From assembly GCF_958298935.1 (NCBI RefSeq), contig NC_084942.1, positions 12,531,501 to 12,595,500 on the forward strand: a stretch of DNA of 64,000 bases, given 5' to 3'. Below, one piece after another: positions 24,624 to 35,646 of the stretch. This DNA is from Phragmites australis (lineage: Eukaryota; Streptophyta; Magnoliopsida; Poales; Poaceae). Numbering within the stretch: position 1 is the first letter of the stretch; every line of letters begins with the position of its first letter. The translations under genes were made by a program, and so were the position numbers. The notes under the pieces were generated by a model. That model was not told the origin of the DNA, did no database searches, and saw only the letters and a list, made by a program, of their open reading frames with translations.

Positions 24624-24645
24624 ATTGGTGCGCCAGGTAGGGGCC
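24624..24645 (+). other. Primer-binding-site region of the Tat element
   Basis: ATTGGTGCGCCAGGTAGGGG follows the 5' LTR directly. This G-rich motif is typical after LTRs of Tat elements. I do not assign the tRNA. Confidence 0.6.
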
Positions 24646-25399
24646 TTCTTCTATTTCGCAGGATTAATCATGTCTTGGGCTCATGTTTAAGCTGGACTCT
24701 CCGACAATGGCTTCTACAACCACTTTGTGTCAACGAAGGACATCTTGGAGTCCCCTCTCACCGACTCAAAAATTTTCTTCGGGACTATGCTTTTTCCGGT
24801 GGGATGGTCAAGGTGGACTAATCCACACCGGTACCCTCGAATCCAGAATAGTGGATGGGTACCACGAGGTGGGACATCTCAAGTGGGATCCTATGGAGCC
24901 TAATGTTCTCCACTGCATGGACACCAACAGCGACGAGGGTGGTGACGATGATTCTAATGCTAGCTAGCGTAGCTAAATAGATCAATTCGTGTATATGGCT
25001 AAAGCAGTGACCCCCTATCGGCTGACCTAATGGCGATAGATCCAAAGGCCGTGGTCGACAACAGCGTGGAAATTCCCAAAGATTCGGGACAGCTATCGCT
25101 ACCAACGGTACCGGCGCCAAGCTAGTGCCAAAAACATCTGCAACTGGAGCCTTACGTGCACCTGACACAACCCTCCATAGGCGAACCACGGGGGGTAGAT
25201 GCCTCCTGGCCTCTCCCGACAACTTCTGGTGGGTGTGCCTACGCCCATGACGACCAACGGCTCGAGGGAGAAGCTCCCTCCAAATAGTCACCATGAGGCT
25301 TCATCAGCTTGACCGCCGCCAAGCCTCGGTAGCGACGTATTCAGTACTCCGGATGCTAACATACAAGGAGCTCATCTGGTTCTCAGATCTCTTCAAGAG

Positions 25400-26860
25400 T
25401 TGGATCCGGCGAATCCACTAACTCCTATGATCAATCAAGAAAAGATCCTATTTGATGTAGCCCAGATCCAAGTTGCTCAAGCAAACAATCCTAGCAATTC
25501 TAGGCCCCCCAGTTGGTACTGTCCAGGCTCGAGGAGACACGAGCGGGAATTCTCTCGAGTAGAGGAATCTCGGATGGTAAGCACGGGTGATCGAGTTAGA
25601 ACACAACACTGTGGGCCAAACTGTAGCTGCCCCATCCATAGGCGTAGAAATCAAGAAGACCTAAGGAATCGTATTTCTCACAATCAGCATGATCTACGGA
25701 CGATGATCGAAAACCACCGTGAAGATGATCGCTGCCACTATGACCGTAGATTTACAAGACGAGATGGTCGACATAACTCCCCTACTCAAAGAGCCACGCG
25801 TGATAGTCCCCTACCAACTCCTCCTGAAGAGTTCAAAGGGGGCTACGAGGCTTTCATGCATGAACTTTGATCAATTCGGTGGCCCGAGAAGTTCAAGGCG
25901 GGCCCGATCCAAAAATATGATAGGAAAATCAATCCTAATGAGTGGTTGCAGATCTACACTACTGTTATTCGAGCAGCCAGTGGTGACAATTGAGTAATAG
26001 CCAATTACCTGTTAACCGCCCTTGATGGACATGCAAGGTCCTGGTTGCTAAACTTGCCGCCCAACTCGATTAGTTCATGGGCAGAACTTAAGGCTCTATT
26101 CATAGCCAATTTCCAAGGCACATTTGAGCACCTAGGAATGGAGAACGACATCCACCAGCTGCACCAAGGTGACAACGAACCTCTTTGAGATTTCATCCGC
26201 AGGTTCAGCGATAAGTGTAACATGATACCGGACATCTCAGATGAGTCAATAATTATCTCCTTCAAACGAGGTGTTCAGGACACAAACTTCCATGGAAAAA
26301 TGCTACTCGGAAGATCTGCACGATCAAAGAGCTTTTCAAGTTGGCCGATAAGTGCGCAAAATGAGCGGAAGTGCATGTACACGCTAAAAACCTCCAATCT
26401 AGCAAGGATAGACCTGAGTCCTCGAAGAATGGAGGAAAAAGAACAAACCCGGTGACAAGCATAAGGGTCCCGATACAACTATAGCCGCAGTCAACAGGAG
26501 CAAATCATGCAACACTGGGGATAATAAAGGCCTTAGTCTAGGTGGTGGAAAGTGGTTCCCCGTCCATTAGAGCAACCAGCACAACTTTGACAAGTGCTTT
26601 GTGTTCAAAAAGAAGCTTGAAGAAAAGATCAAGGCAAACGCTGAGCGTGGCCATAAGCATGCTAAGTCAAACGTGGAGGGTAATGAGCCCCAGTTCCATG
26701 AGGCTCACCACAGCTTAGCACACATCTTCGGAGGATCCGCCACGTATGAGTCCAAAAGGCAGTATAAGGAGGTAGAGCGAGAAGTCAACTGGGCCCACTC
26801 GGTATCTCAAGTGGTCAGAATAGTTGATCACCTTTGATCAAATCGACCATCCAATCGTGA
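25400..26860 (+). pseudogene. Gag of the Tat element (decayed)
   Basis: An N-terminal segment (25400-25870) is Arg-rich and ends in a short linker to the capsid domain, which runs from about 25880 to 26330 (FKAGPIQKYDRKINPNEWLQ, LDGHARSWLLNLP, LFIANFQGTFEHLGMEN). Stops interrupt it at about 25992 and 26187, and the frame shifts near 25868 and 26290. The zinc-knuckle region near 26550-26640 reads FPVH...H...C, so the first cysteine is lost. No ATG suits the open part at 25400, so the true start is probably further upstream and damaged. Confidence 0.8.
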
Positions 26861-26886
26861 TACAACATCCTGGTTGATACCCTGTC

Positions 26887-27243
26887 ATGGTTCAGCTGAC
26901 CATACTCAACATTAAAGTCTCTAGAACTCTGGTCAATGGTGGTAGTTCACTCAACCTCATTTTCTCCAGAACCTTGGAGAAGATGGGAATTCGGAGGTCA
27001 GAGCTTAAGACGGGAGCTGAGCCTTTCCACGGCATAACTCCCAACTCATCGACCATGCCTCTCGGCCAGATTGAACTGCCGGTCACGGTTGGCACACCCG
27101 ATAACTTTCGCACAAAAAAGCTGAACTTTGATGTCATGGACTTCGAGACGGCGTGTAATGTGATCCTAGGTCGCCCAATGCTAGGAAAGTTCAATGGAGG
27201 TGGTTTACTATGCCTATCAAACACTCAAGATCCTGGGTCTTAA
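26887..27243 (+). pseudogene. Aspartic protease of the Tat element, catalytic Asp lost
   Basis: The frame shows VSRTLVNGGSSLNLIFSRTL, where the family has Asp-Gly-Gly-Ser-Ser; here Asn replaces the catalytic Asp. It ends with CNVILGRPMLGKFNGG, the usual closing signature of this protease. The protein would cleave Gag-Pol, but this copy should be inactive even if translated. Confidence 0.82.
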
Positions 27244-28340
27244 GGGGGCCATTATCATTAAAGGGGATCAGCTCGCAGCAGTTAAATGTGACAAGCAAAG
27301 CCTGGATATGGTCGAACACTTCAGTTGAGTGGCCATCACTCCTAAGGACAGAAAATCTAAGCGTCAAAGGCACCAAGGTGTCGTCGAGGCCAAATACTCT
27401 AGGCTTGTAAGTCTTGCTGGCACTTCTGAGTCCGACGACGCTAAAAGTAGGAACAACGATGGTGTCAACAACAAGTAGACCAATGGTTGTGTCAAGGCAG
27501 TGCCCCTCAACCTGTCTGAACCATCCAAGACGGTTAAGATTGGGAGCAACCTTGACCCTAAATAGGAACTCGAGCTCATCACCTTCCTCCAGGCAAACTA
27601 AGACGTGTTCGATTGGCAACTGTCCGATATGCTTGGGGTTCCCATGTAGGTGATTGAGCATCGACTAGCTATTAAACCCAACGCCAAGCCTGTGGTGTAG
27701 AAGCAACGAAGGTTTGCGGAAGTGGACCATCCAGGAGGAGGTCAATAAGCTCCTAAAGGCGGGTTTCATCTGAGAAGTGCGTCATCCCACGTGATCCTAC
27801 GTGGCTCGCGGGTCACCTCAAACACTGAAGGAGGTTCAGAAACTGACAGGTTGCATTATTGCTTTTAATTGATTCATTTCCAGGATGAGCAAGCGGGGAA
27901 TGCCTTTCTTCAAGTTGTTGAAGAAACAAGACCAATTCGAATGGACAGAAGAAGCGGAGCATGCCTTCAGGACTTAAAAAAGTATTTATCTTCTCCATTA
28001 ATTCTTACACCACCTAACGAGAAACAGGAGCTCTTTTTATATATTGCAGCTACCCCACAAGTTGTAAGCACGGTACTTTGGTCAAACGGGAATGTCCTGT
28101 AAAAAGAGGACAAGGTCCAGAAACCTGTTTATTATGTGAGCGAGGTTCTACACGATGCTAAACTATGATATCCGTAAGTACAAAAGCTGATATATGCAGT
28201 ATTGATGTCTTCCCAGAAATTATGGCACTACTTTCAAGCGCATAGGATCACATCATAACGACATACCCAATGAAGGATGTAATACACAATCAGGAAGGTA
28301 CTGGATGAATCGCGCAATGGGTGGTAGAACTAAATGAGTT
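27244..28340 (+). pseudogene. RT remnant and first RNase H of the Tat element, RT palm deleted
   Basis: An RT N-terminal stretch is readable at about 27540-27780 (WQLSDMLGVP, EHRLAIKPNAKPV). It breaks off near 27785-27840 and continues with the connection segment (LKEVQKLTGCI, about 27818-27850) and FEWTEEAEHAF (about 27935). The whole palm with its catalytic aspartate box is missing, a deletion of several hundred bases. RNase H 1 follows to about 28340 with many stops. Confidence 0.75.
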
Positions 28341-28900
28341 TGACGTAAGCTACGCACCACACACAACCATGAAATCCGAAGTGTTAGCAGATTTCATTGC
28401 CGAATGGAGAAGCATTGAAGAGACAAGGCTAAACGTGGTTGAAGATCACTGGACGCTCTTCTTTGATGGATCGCTCATGCTTCATGGCTCGGGGGCTGGC
28501 ATTGTACTCAAATCTTCAACGAGCGACGAACTTAGATACGTTATTCAATTAGATGTTAAAGCTTCTAATAATGTTGCAGAATATAAAGGACTGTCCGCAT
28601 AGCTACATCGCTTGGGATTAAATGACTTCTTGTGAAAGGGGACTCACAGGTAGTCGTAAACCAAGTTCAAAAGGAGTACCAGTGCTCGAACGATAACATG
28701 ACGGCTTACTTACTCGAGGTACGAAAGCTCGAGTAGAAGTTCGAAGGGCTAGAAGTGACGCATATCAGAAGGAATGATAACTCTTGTGCGGATGAACTTG
28801 CTAAACTCTCTTCTTCTCGGGCCCCGATACCCATAGGGTCTTTGTTGAGAAACTCCTTAAACCATCTGTCCCGACAGTTCGATGAACGGATGCTACCTAA
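28321..28900 (+). pseudogene. Second (archaeal-type) RNase H of the Tat element
   Basis: The frame contains WTLFFDGSLMLHGSGAGIVL and KASNNVAEYKGLSA, followed after a stop at 28600 by VVVNQVQKEY and NSCADELAKLSS. These match the pattern of the additional RNase H specific to Tat elements: the first Asp in FFDGS, Glu in NNVAEY, and a late Asp. This is the strongest lineage marker of the element. Confidence 0.85.
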
Positions 28901-28921
28901 CCCGACCAGCAGTCTAGCCAG

Positions 28922-30202
28922 GTGAGCGAGGTAAGACCCACAGACATGGATGTTGCACTACTCCGTACTTGGATGACTCTGTACCAAGCCTATTTCGAGG
29001 GTCGAGACATCCCTGATGATGATGCGTCAGTAGAGAAAATTGCTCGTAAATCCAAACTCTACATTTTGGTAAAAGGCAAGCTCTACCGAAAGGGGAGTAA
29101 CAGAAATCTTCATGAAGTGCATCACACAGGAAGAGGGCAATAAAATATTGCTCGATATCCATGGAGGCACATGTGGCAATCATGTGTCTTCTCGCACCTT
29201 GGTCGAAAAAATTTTCTGCTAGGGATTCTATTGGCCGACTGCCCTCCAGGATGTTTCGGAGCTTGTCAAAAATTGTGAGCTGCCAATTTTTCGGAAGCCA
29301 TACCACTCGAGTAGCCCAAGCTCTGCAAACAATTATTCTTTCTTAGCCTTTCTTTGTTTGGGGCTTGGATATCCTAGGACTGTTCCCAAGGGCCCAAGGT
29401 GGTTATAAGTTCCTATTTGTAGCTATCGACAGATTCACCAAGTGGATAGAGGTCAAACTCATGGGAAAAATAACTGCAGAAGCGGCGAAGAAGTTCATGA
29501 GGAGCATAATTACTCGATTCGGCATTCTGCATCAGATTATTACAAATAATGGTAGCCAGTTCAGAAGCGGAACCTTTATTGCGTTTTGCGAAGAATTCAG
29601 CATCAAGACTTGTTTCGCCTCAATGGCTCACCCTCAGAGTAATGGTCAGGTTGAGCTTGTTAATGGTATAGTTTTGCAGGGTATCAAACTCGGGTCTTCG
29701 ACAGGTAAAAGCCTACTCGAAACACTGGGTAAAAGAGCTTCCCTTAGTACTCTGGTTCGTTCGTACATAAACTAATAGGGCCACCGGTGAAACTCCATTC
29801 TTCTTCGTTTATTGAGCGAAAGCGGTGCTCCCGACCAAGTTGCAGTTCGGATCACCTCGAGTGGAAAGTTACTCAAAAGAAGGGCAGGAGTACTTACGAG
29901 CGGATGACATAAATTTACTTGAGGAGTACCGAGATCGAGGATCTATTCGAGAAGCTAAGTATCAACAGGTGTTGCATAGATATCAAAGCCAAAGAATTCA
30001 GCCCAGGCAACTCGTTGCTGGGGACCTCGTCCTGGGAAAGGTACAAAAACAGGCCCAGCGCCACAAGTTATCACCTAAGTGGGAAGGACCTTATATAGTA
30101 GTCGAGGTCACCCGACCTGGGTCAGTACAGCTATTTACTCCAAACAGTGAGATGCATGAGCACTCATGGAGCATCGACCAACTCCGAAAGTTTTATTCAT
30201 AA
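28922..30202 (+). pseudogene. Integrase of the Tat element, second catalytic Asp lost
   Basis: The N-terminal part (28922-29143) has KLYRKGSNRN, and the zinc-binding region is broken by stops. The core (29365-29775) starts LDILGLFPRAQGGYKFLFVA. The second aspartate site reads ITNNGSQF, with Asn at 29544-29546 replacing Asp. The Glu site is kept in NGQVELVNG. The C-terminal domain (29825-30202) has ELRAxD-like and LVAGDLVLGKVQ, and ends HEHSWSIDQLRKFYS with a natural-looking stop. Frameshifts lie near 29340-29365 and 29700-29820. Confidence 0.85.
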
Positions 30203-30343
30203 GGTAGATTCCAGAAAGGATCTGCCTAGCTCTAGCAAATAGTGAGGATCCACCACCTCCGAAAGTTTGGAAGCGTATTGACCCTCATTCACCTTTGAAC
30301 AAGTCAAGGAACCTTCTATACTCCTCCCTTGGGCGACAGCTGA

Positions 30344-30836
30344 TCACCCCAGGAGTCGATCGCCAACCAGCATACAGGCCAGGGAAAGTGGCAGAGGCGA
30401 TGGTCCTGTTGGAGCTGATGACCGGTGTTGGTGATGTCGAGTCATCTTCTGCCTGGCATGAAGGTGATCTGGTGGTTGTCTATGGAGAAGGTAACCGTAC
30501 CTCCTTCGCTGGCGATGACTCAGGTGCTCCACCGTCGAAGACCTCAATGGCAGCTTGCTCGATGATTCGGTCAAGATCACCACCACCTTCATTCCACTCC
30601 GGTGCAGAGCACTGTGCCGAAGCATAGGTCTTGATGTAATGGTGAACGCACTAAGTGAGGGGACAGCAACAATCCATGATGGATGTTTCTTCCCTCTGCT
30701 TTTGAAGCCCGCTGCTCGAGTCCTCATCATCGGAAGACGTGATGATGATGATGACCTTAGGAGGTATCATGGCAAGAGGCCTAGGGGAAAGGACTTCTGG
30801 GATCGGCTCAAGAGGCAGAGATTGAGTAGAGGCCAT
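30344..30836 (-). pseudogene. Antisense open frame 1 in the Tat 3' region
   Basis: ATG at 30836 opens a frame with an Ile-run and an acidic-serine motif (KVIIIITSSDDEDSSSG) to a stop at 30651. Shifted frames continue, one with NEGGGDLDRIIEQAAIEVFD near 30600-30540. A TATA-like CTATAAATAG lies 81 bp upstream of the ATG on the same strand, giving a promoter-plus-ORF arrangement opposite to the element. Antisense ORFs in the 3' part of Tat elements have been described (the maize Grande element is an example). No domain was recognised, and it is decayed. Confidence 0.45.
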
Positions 30837-30916
30837 GGCTTCAAGCTATATGGGTCCTAGGAGGCAATGGGTAAAAAACATAAAGGAGACGATGGACAAA
30901 TGACTTCGAGTTCCCT

Positions 30917-30926
30917 CTATTTATAG
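30917..30926 (-). promoter_or_regulatory. Antisense TATA box in the Tat 3' region
   Basis: The complement reads CTATAAATAG, a strong plant TATA consensus, 81 bp upstream of the antisense ATG at 30836. Confidence 0.55.
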
Positions 30927-32021
30927 CGGAGGGAATGGGTTATACTGTGTAAACATGGCCATCAACATCCGAAACGATGGCGACGCCTCAGGCGCATAGA
31001 GCGCTTGGTGGAAGTCATGATGGCATTATGGCTTGTCTTGTCTCTGCAAAGAGGGATGGGTGGTCATTATGACACGTCAGATCAATGTTGTGGTGAAAAC
31101 GAGTACAAATAGGAGTGGGGTCTTTTAATGCCCACCTACCCACTGGTTCAAGTTCACTCGATAATCATATTACAGTCAAAATCATAATGCTTGGGGGCTT
31201 GCATTCTCGAGTATTCAGTCGAGAACGAACCTCACCCTTCGACCGACTCTGTTATCAAGTACATGGTCGAGAGCGAGCCTTGTTGAGTACATGGTCGAGA
31301 GCGAGATTCGGTCAAGTACAGAGTTCTGAGCTGTAAAACTACTTTCTGATCAATAGTACAGGTATGTCCTTTTCTACTCTCCGATCAAGTAATTTCTTCC
31401 TTGACCATAGAGTCGGGGGGCTACATCGTAATACCATATGTTTTTTGCAAAATTTTATTTGGCTCTGCGTCGGTCACATTGAATAGGACAAACGGAGGCA
31501 TGTGTTGGGTTGATGACAGACAATTATACCTCAGGAGGCATAACGGCATAGAGATTGTCGGATATTTCACGCCTAAGAGCCAAAAAGGGTTTTGAAGTCC
31601 TAGTCTGCCTTGCGTGTGCTCTCTATCGAGTTCATGTTTGTATGCTAATCGAATGCGCACGTTGACAAAAGTTGCAAAATTTTCTTTTGATATGATCTTT
31701 CTTTTTTTAGCTCTATATTAGTCTTTTCCCTACTATTATGGTCTTCTCGAGTACTCAAGGGCCGCGCATCTAATGACTTGTTTAGCTATGATTTCAGGTA
31801 TCAATAGATATACCATTGATGAATATCAAGAATAACAATAGCACACTCTGATCAGTTTTGCATCTATTTGTGCTAAACTCTATTTCATAGACAAGGAAAT
31901 AGTAGTGATAGCATATTAGACAGGCCAAATATCAGCAGCACCTCCAGTACAATTATCAAATAAGAAGAAGACTATTACATATTTAAGGGAAAAGCTTGGG
32001 AGATATCCACCTACAAGAACA

Positions 32022-33033
32022 TCACTTAAAATTCTCTTGAAGGAATTTGACCGTCCTGGAAACAACGTCGGGGTGCAAAATCTTGAGCATCGAGTATTCA
32101 TCTCTCTCGAAAGCTGAATTTGTTTGACAGAAGCCCAGAGTTTGACCAGAGATCATAATCCCTGGTACTGGAGGGACAACCTCAGAAGTCAAGCCCAGCA
32201 GAATTGTTTTTTCCTTCATCCAAGGGATAGCTTTCCCGTCGAGAGGCTCCCAAATGTTATCATTAAAAGCATGGATGGAAACTAGCGTCTGAACATTATG
32301 TTCAGTAGGATCATCAATTTGGTCGCCCTAAGATTTCAAGAAAAACACGAGTCTTGTCCAAGATATGTCAAGTGCCCCCCAGACCAGGCTGCCAGAATTC
32401 GTACTTCGGCATCGACTGTTCAAGTGTCATGATTACTCCTTATGGATCCCCTGAAGCAATCCCATCGAGGAAATCAGCAATGCGCCACTAGAATTTGCTA
32501 CTGGAGACTTGGAACTAGCGTAGTGGACCATCAACTAGAAACACATGTACACCCTTTCTCATCTAAAGATGAAAACATGGCATCCTTGGGATGATGATGA
32601 CGAATAGTCTCCCGTCTTTTCGCACCACACAGCCCTCCAGGCTTACCTAAAATGCATCATAAGAGAGTGGCGGAAGGTCAGAGAACCATCCTATCACTGG
32701 GTTGATTACTCTGCCATTGACCTGGTGCCCTCGCTCGATGACGATCAAGAGCCCGCTTGAGGCCCCGACAATCTCCCAACTATCACCGACTAAACCTCAG
32801 AAACAAAGATCGAAAGTTGCTTCGCTCCCCAAATGATGCACCTTGACCAAGCAATTATTGTGCACAAATGGTCCCTTCAAGATCCGTGGCTCAAACTCTG
32901 CCACCCTCTAGACTTCACACCAAGAAGTGCAGACACAACGGAACAAAGTGAAATCCTCCGGGTGCAGCAGCATGTTGGAGATGATATCTAGAACTCCCAA
33001 TGGCAGAACAACCCAATCGGGATGCTCGGCCAT
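32022..33033 (-). pseudogene. Antisense F-box-like pseudogene inside the Tat element
   Basis: From ATG 33033 the minus strand reads an N-terminus with the F-box layout: LPLGVLDIISNMLL (residues 10-23), EDFTLFRCVCTSW (26-38). It is followed by elements typical of plant F-box proteins with a beta-rich C-terminal domain (DUF295/KIB type): GDSWEIVGASSGLL, RVINPVIGWFSDLPPL and VVRKDGRLFVIII. The frame is kept for about 240 codons but has stops at 32910-32908, 32799-32797, 32649-32647 and 32565-32563, and several more below 32520. After a frame change near 32330 a clean 65-codon tail (32219-32022) ends in KFLQENFK. In the family these proteins are substrate adaptors of SCF ubiquitin ligases. Capture of a host gene is an inference; the call rests on motif spacing only. 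Confidence 0.5.
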
Positions 33034-33560
33034 GAAACTCAAGGAGGGCGATGAAAATCCTTGAACGAAAGTAGATGATGCCAAAAAAGTTTGGAGAGGA
33101 GATCTAACGGCAAGGTTTTAAGAAAAGGCCGAAAAGATGAGGAGATGGAGTTTCTCTTTGGAAGTATAAGTAGGTATTGTCTTTAAATTAAAATCAGAAA
33201 TTGATTCCAACTTGGCAACTACTCCCATCTCTACGGCATTTTGGTAGACGAGAAAGACAAGATGATGACCCTGCACACCCTTCTGCCCGCATTAAATGCG
33301 CTCGTACCCGTCGTTTCAAATTTCAAAAGGTTTTTAACTCTACTCGGAGTCGAATGTCGATCAGTTGAGTTCTTTAAATCTTTTTGAGTCTCGAGTGTGG
33401 TGAGCCACAGGGCACTCAACCTGACTTATCTTCCACTCGATACTCAGGAAAGGATTCATCCATACTCAATTCTTTCAACCATGAGTTCGAACTACTTTAC
33501 TCAACCAAGGTTAAACTTGGTAGTAATCGAGTAGGTGCTTATGGAAACCTCTCCTCCAGA

Positions 33561-33577
33561 GCAGAGTTAGGGGCTAC
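33561..33577 (+). other. Polypurine-tract region of the Tat element
   Basis: GCAGAGTTAGGGGCTAC directly precedes the 3' LTR; it is purine-rich but interrupted. Confidence 0.45.
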
Positions 33578-34145
33578 TATCGAATATCTAACTATGGGAT
33601 ATATGCGCATAAGGAGTTTATCACACACAGATAGGGTATGTACAACACACATTAGGAAGTTTCAGATATCACGGAACTGAATCAGTGGTACCTGATATAC
33701 CTAGAATAAGAAGTACATATGAGGAAAGTTTAGATTGATTACTCAACCTGATAAGATCATTATTCAAAATAGATTTATCTACTTGGACATAAAGGAAGAC
33801 AATTCTCTATCAACTACAGCTGGATAGGAGTCAGTACCTCCTATATAAGGGGGAAAGGCTGGGAAGGAAAAGGAGAGAACAACATGAAACACATGAGAGA
33901 ACTCGAGGCAAGCATCAAGACCCTAGCAGAGAAGATATTTGGTGACTTTATCCTTAAGTTAGATTAGATCTGATCTACTCTCTATAATAGTTTTAGCCAC
34001 ATTGCTTGTACTTGAGGACGTAGGGTATTACTCCAATCGGAGGCCTGAACCTGTATACATCGATTGTCTAGTCTTGTGATAAATCCCTGCACTCAAAGGT
34101 ACCGAGTCAATTTACAGACATATTGTTAGGAACTAATCTTTGATA
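33578..34145 (+). repeat. 3' LTR of the Tat element
   Basis: 568 bp, starting TATCGAATATCTAAC and ending CTTTGATA, followed by ataac. It aligns with 24018-24623 but is visibly diverged, consistent with an older insertion than B2. Confidence 0.9.
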
Positions 34146-34150
34146 ATAAC

Positions 34151-35646
34151 CAACAGAAAGGCAAGGGGGAGGCAGATGTTATGGCCATCCTAACCATAAA
34201 AAGAAGCATAATGACAGGGGGGGCAGATGTTACGTATGCACAAGCCCACAATAAAACACTTTACATCATCATCCTACCATTCTTTGCCCAAGTCCTAGGG
34301 TTCCATGTTACTATATCAAGTTCACCATCATCATTGCATATATCCACTAATCATGTATATGACACTTCCCAACATCCCGACAGCATGGCTAAGCAATTCT
34401 ACCCAAAACATATCAACTACCACTTAGGCTTCAAGGAATGTAAAGGGAGAACTAGGGCAAACCCTAACATAGATGACTACCCATTCATGTTGACATTGCA
34501 GACAGTTTTGTAAAACAAAATATTCAAAAACATATGTTCAAGATGATCAAGAAGTACACTTGCCTTTTACTCAATGTTGTTCAGTGTTGTCGAAATCTTG
34601 GTCTTGAAGTCCTCGAACAGATCTGAAACGTTATCAACTAATTGCGAACACTATCGACAAACAAAAGAAACATAGAATAAATACCAAATAAACTCCAAAT
34701 TGCAAAAATAATAGGAATAGAATGAAAGACTAGGATCTTAGATTGGGCTAGGCAAGAAGAACATAATTCACTTGAGTTCTTACGGGGAATGATAAGGTTC
34801 TAGGGATCTAGATGTTAACAAGGGAAAACTATTATAAACATGTGGGGATTAACACCTAAAATTGGCATTGTTGGATAGATCATATTTTTAGAAAAAATTG
34901 AGCGTAAGAATCACTCAAATTGGAGCTAAAACGAAGAAGATATGAGATTTTGAAGTTCCAGGAACCTAACTGCAAAAGATGCAAATACTGGAATTATTTT
35001 TGTACTGGAAAAGATTGAATTACTGACTAGGTGATGACTGAGTTCACATTGATGATGTCGATACTAACATGTGCTGACATGGCGATGACATGTGTGACAC
35101 GTGGTGGCTTCTAATTGGATACCAAAGGGTTATTTCCAGATCTAATCCTGTCCTCTTGTTCTAGATCCGATAGCTCAGAGATGGAGGGGCGATCGGAGAT
35201 GAATGACATGACAACAGAGGTCGGCGGTGAGCAAAACACGGTGGCGCACGGCCAGAGAACACACCAGAATGATGCTTCGATGCATGGCGAGCGGCAAATC
35301 ATGAAGAGGAGGGTGAGGGAAACTCGATTTAGGGCTTACCAAGGGTGGCGCAGCTCGAGAAGTGGCTCGGCGACGACAGAGGTGGTGGATGTGTGTGGAA
35401 GCTCGTCCATAAGGTAGCTACGATGGTCAGGAACCAAAACAATGGCGGAAAAAGCTTTAGCAGGTGGAGGCCGAGCGATTGGGTGGCTCGGTTGAAGTAA
35501 AGTGTTGCTAGGCTGGCTCGGCGACAAGATCAACCGAGGCAGCGGCAATGGCGACGGCGGTGGCTAGGTCTCGGTGAGATTGGGCTTTGGACTCAATGAG
35601 TTTGGGATGAGATGAGAATGGGGAGGGGGTCTCTGGTTATATAGGT
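34151..35646 (-). repeat. Solo LTR (Tekay-like), segment 2
   Basis: It aligns with window positions about 790-1900, with shared blocks such as tatgacacttccc...catggctaagcaat and aaaccctaacatag.gactaccc. It ends with taggt (35642-35646), the left target duplication of element B2. A short imperfect repeat (ggggg.ggcagatgtta) occurs twice near 34170 and 34220. Confidence 0.85.

Larger units (their letters stand above)
30203..33577 (+). other. 3' region of the Tat element between integrase and 3' LTR
   Basis: The 3.4 kb has no plus-strand gene. The minus strand carries two degraded frames (see 30344-30926 and 32022-33033). 31140-31400 is rich in tcgag/gagagcgag motifs (ggtcgagagcgag repeated). 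31400-32000 shows nothing I can name. Confidence 0.7.
24018..34145 (+). mobile_element. Tat-lineage Ty3/gypsy element with extra 3' region
   Basis: The 10.1-kb element lies in plus orientation with a 5' LTR 24018-24623 (606 bp) and a 3' LTR 33578-34145 (568 bp), ends TATCGAA...TTYGAYA, and a perfect ataac duplication (24013-24017 and 34146-34150). The order is gag, protease, RT remnant, RNase H, a second archaeal-type RNase H, integrase and a 3.4-kb 3' region. A second RNase H domain and a long 3' region are known traits of the plant Tat lineage. All coding parts are decayed, and the RT palm is deleted. The 3' region carries antisense frames, one F-box-like. Confidence 0.9.
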
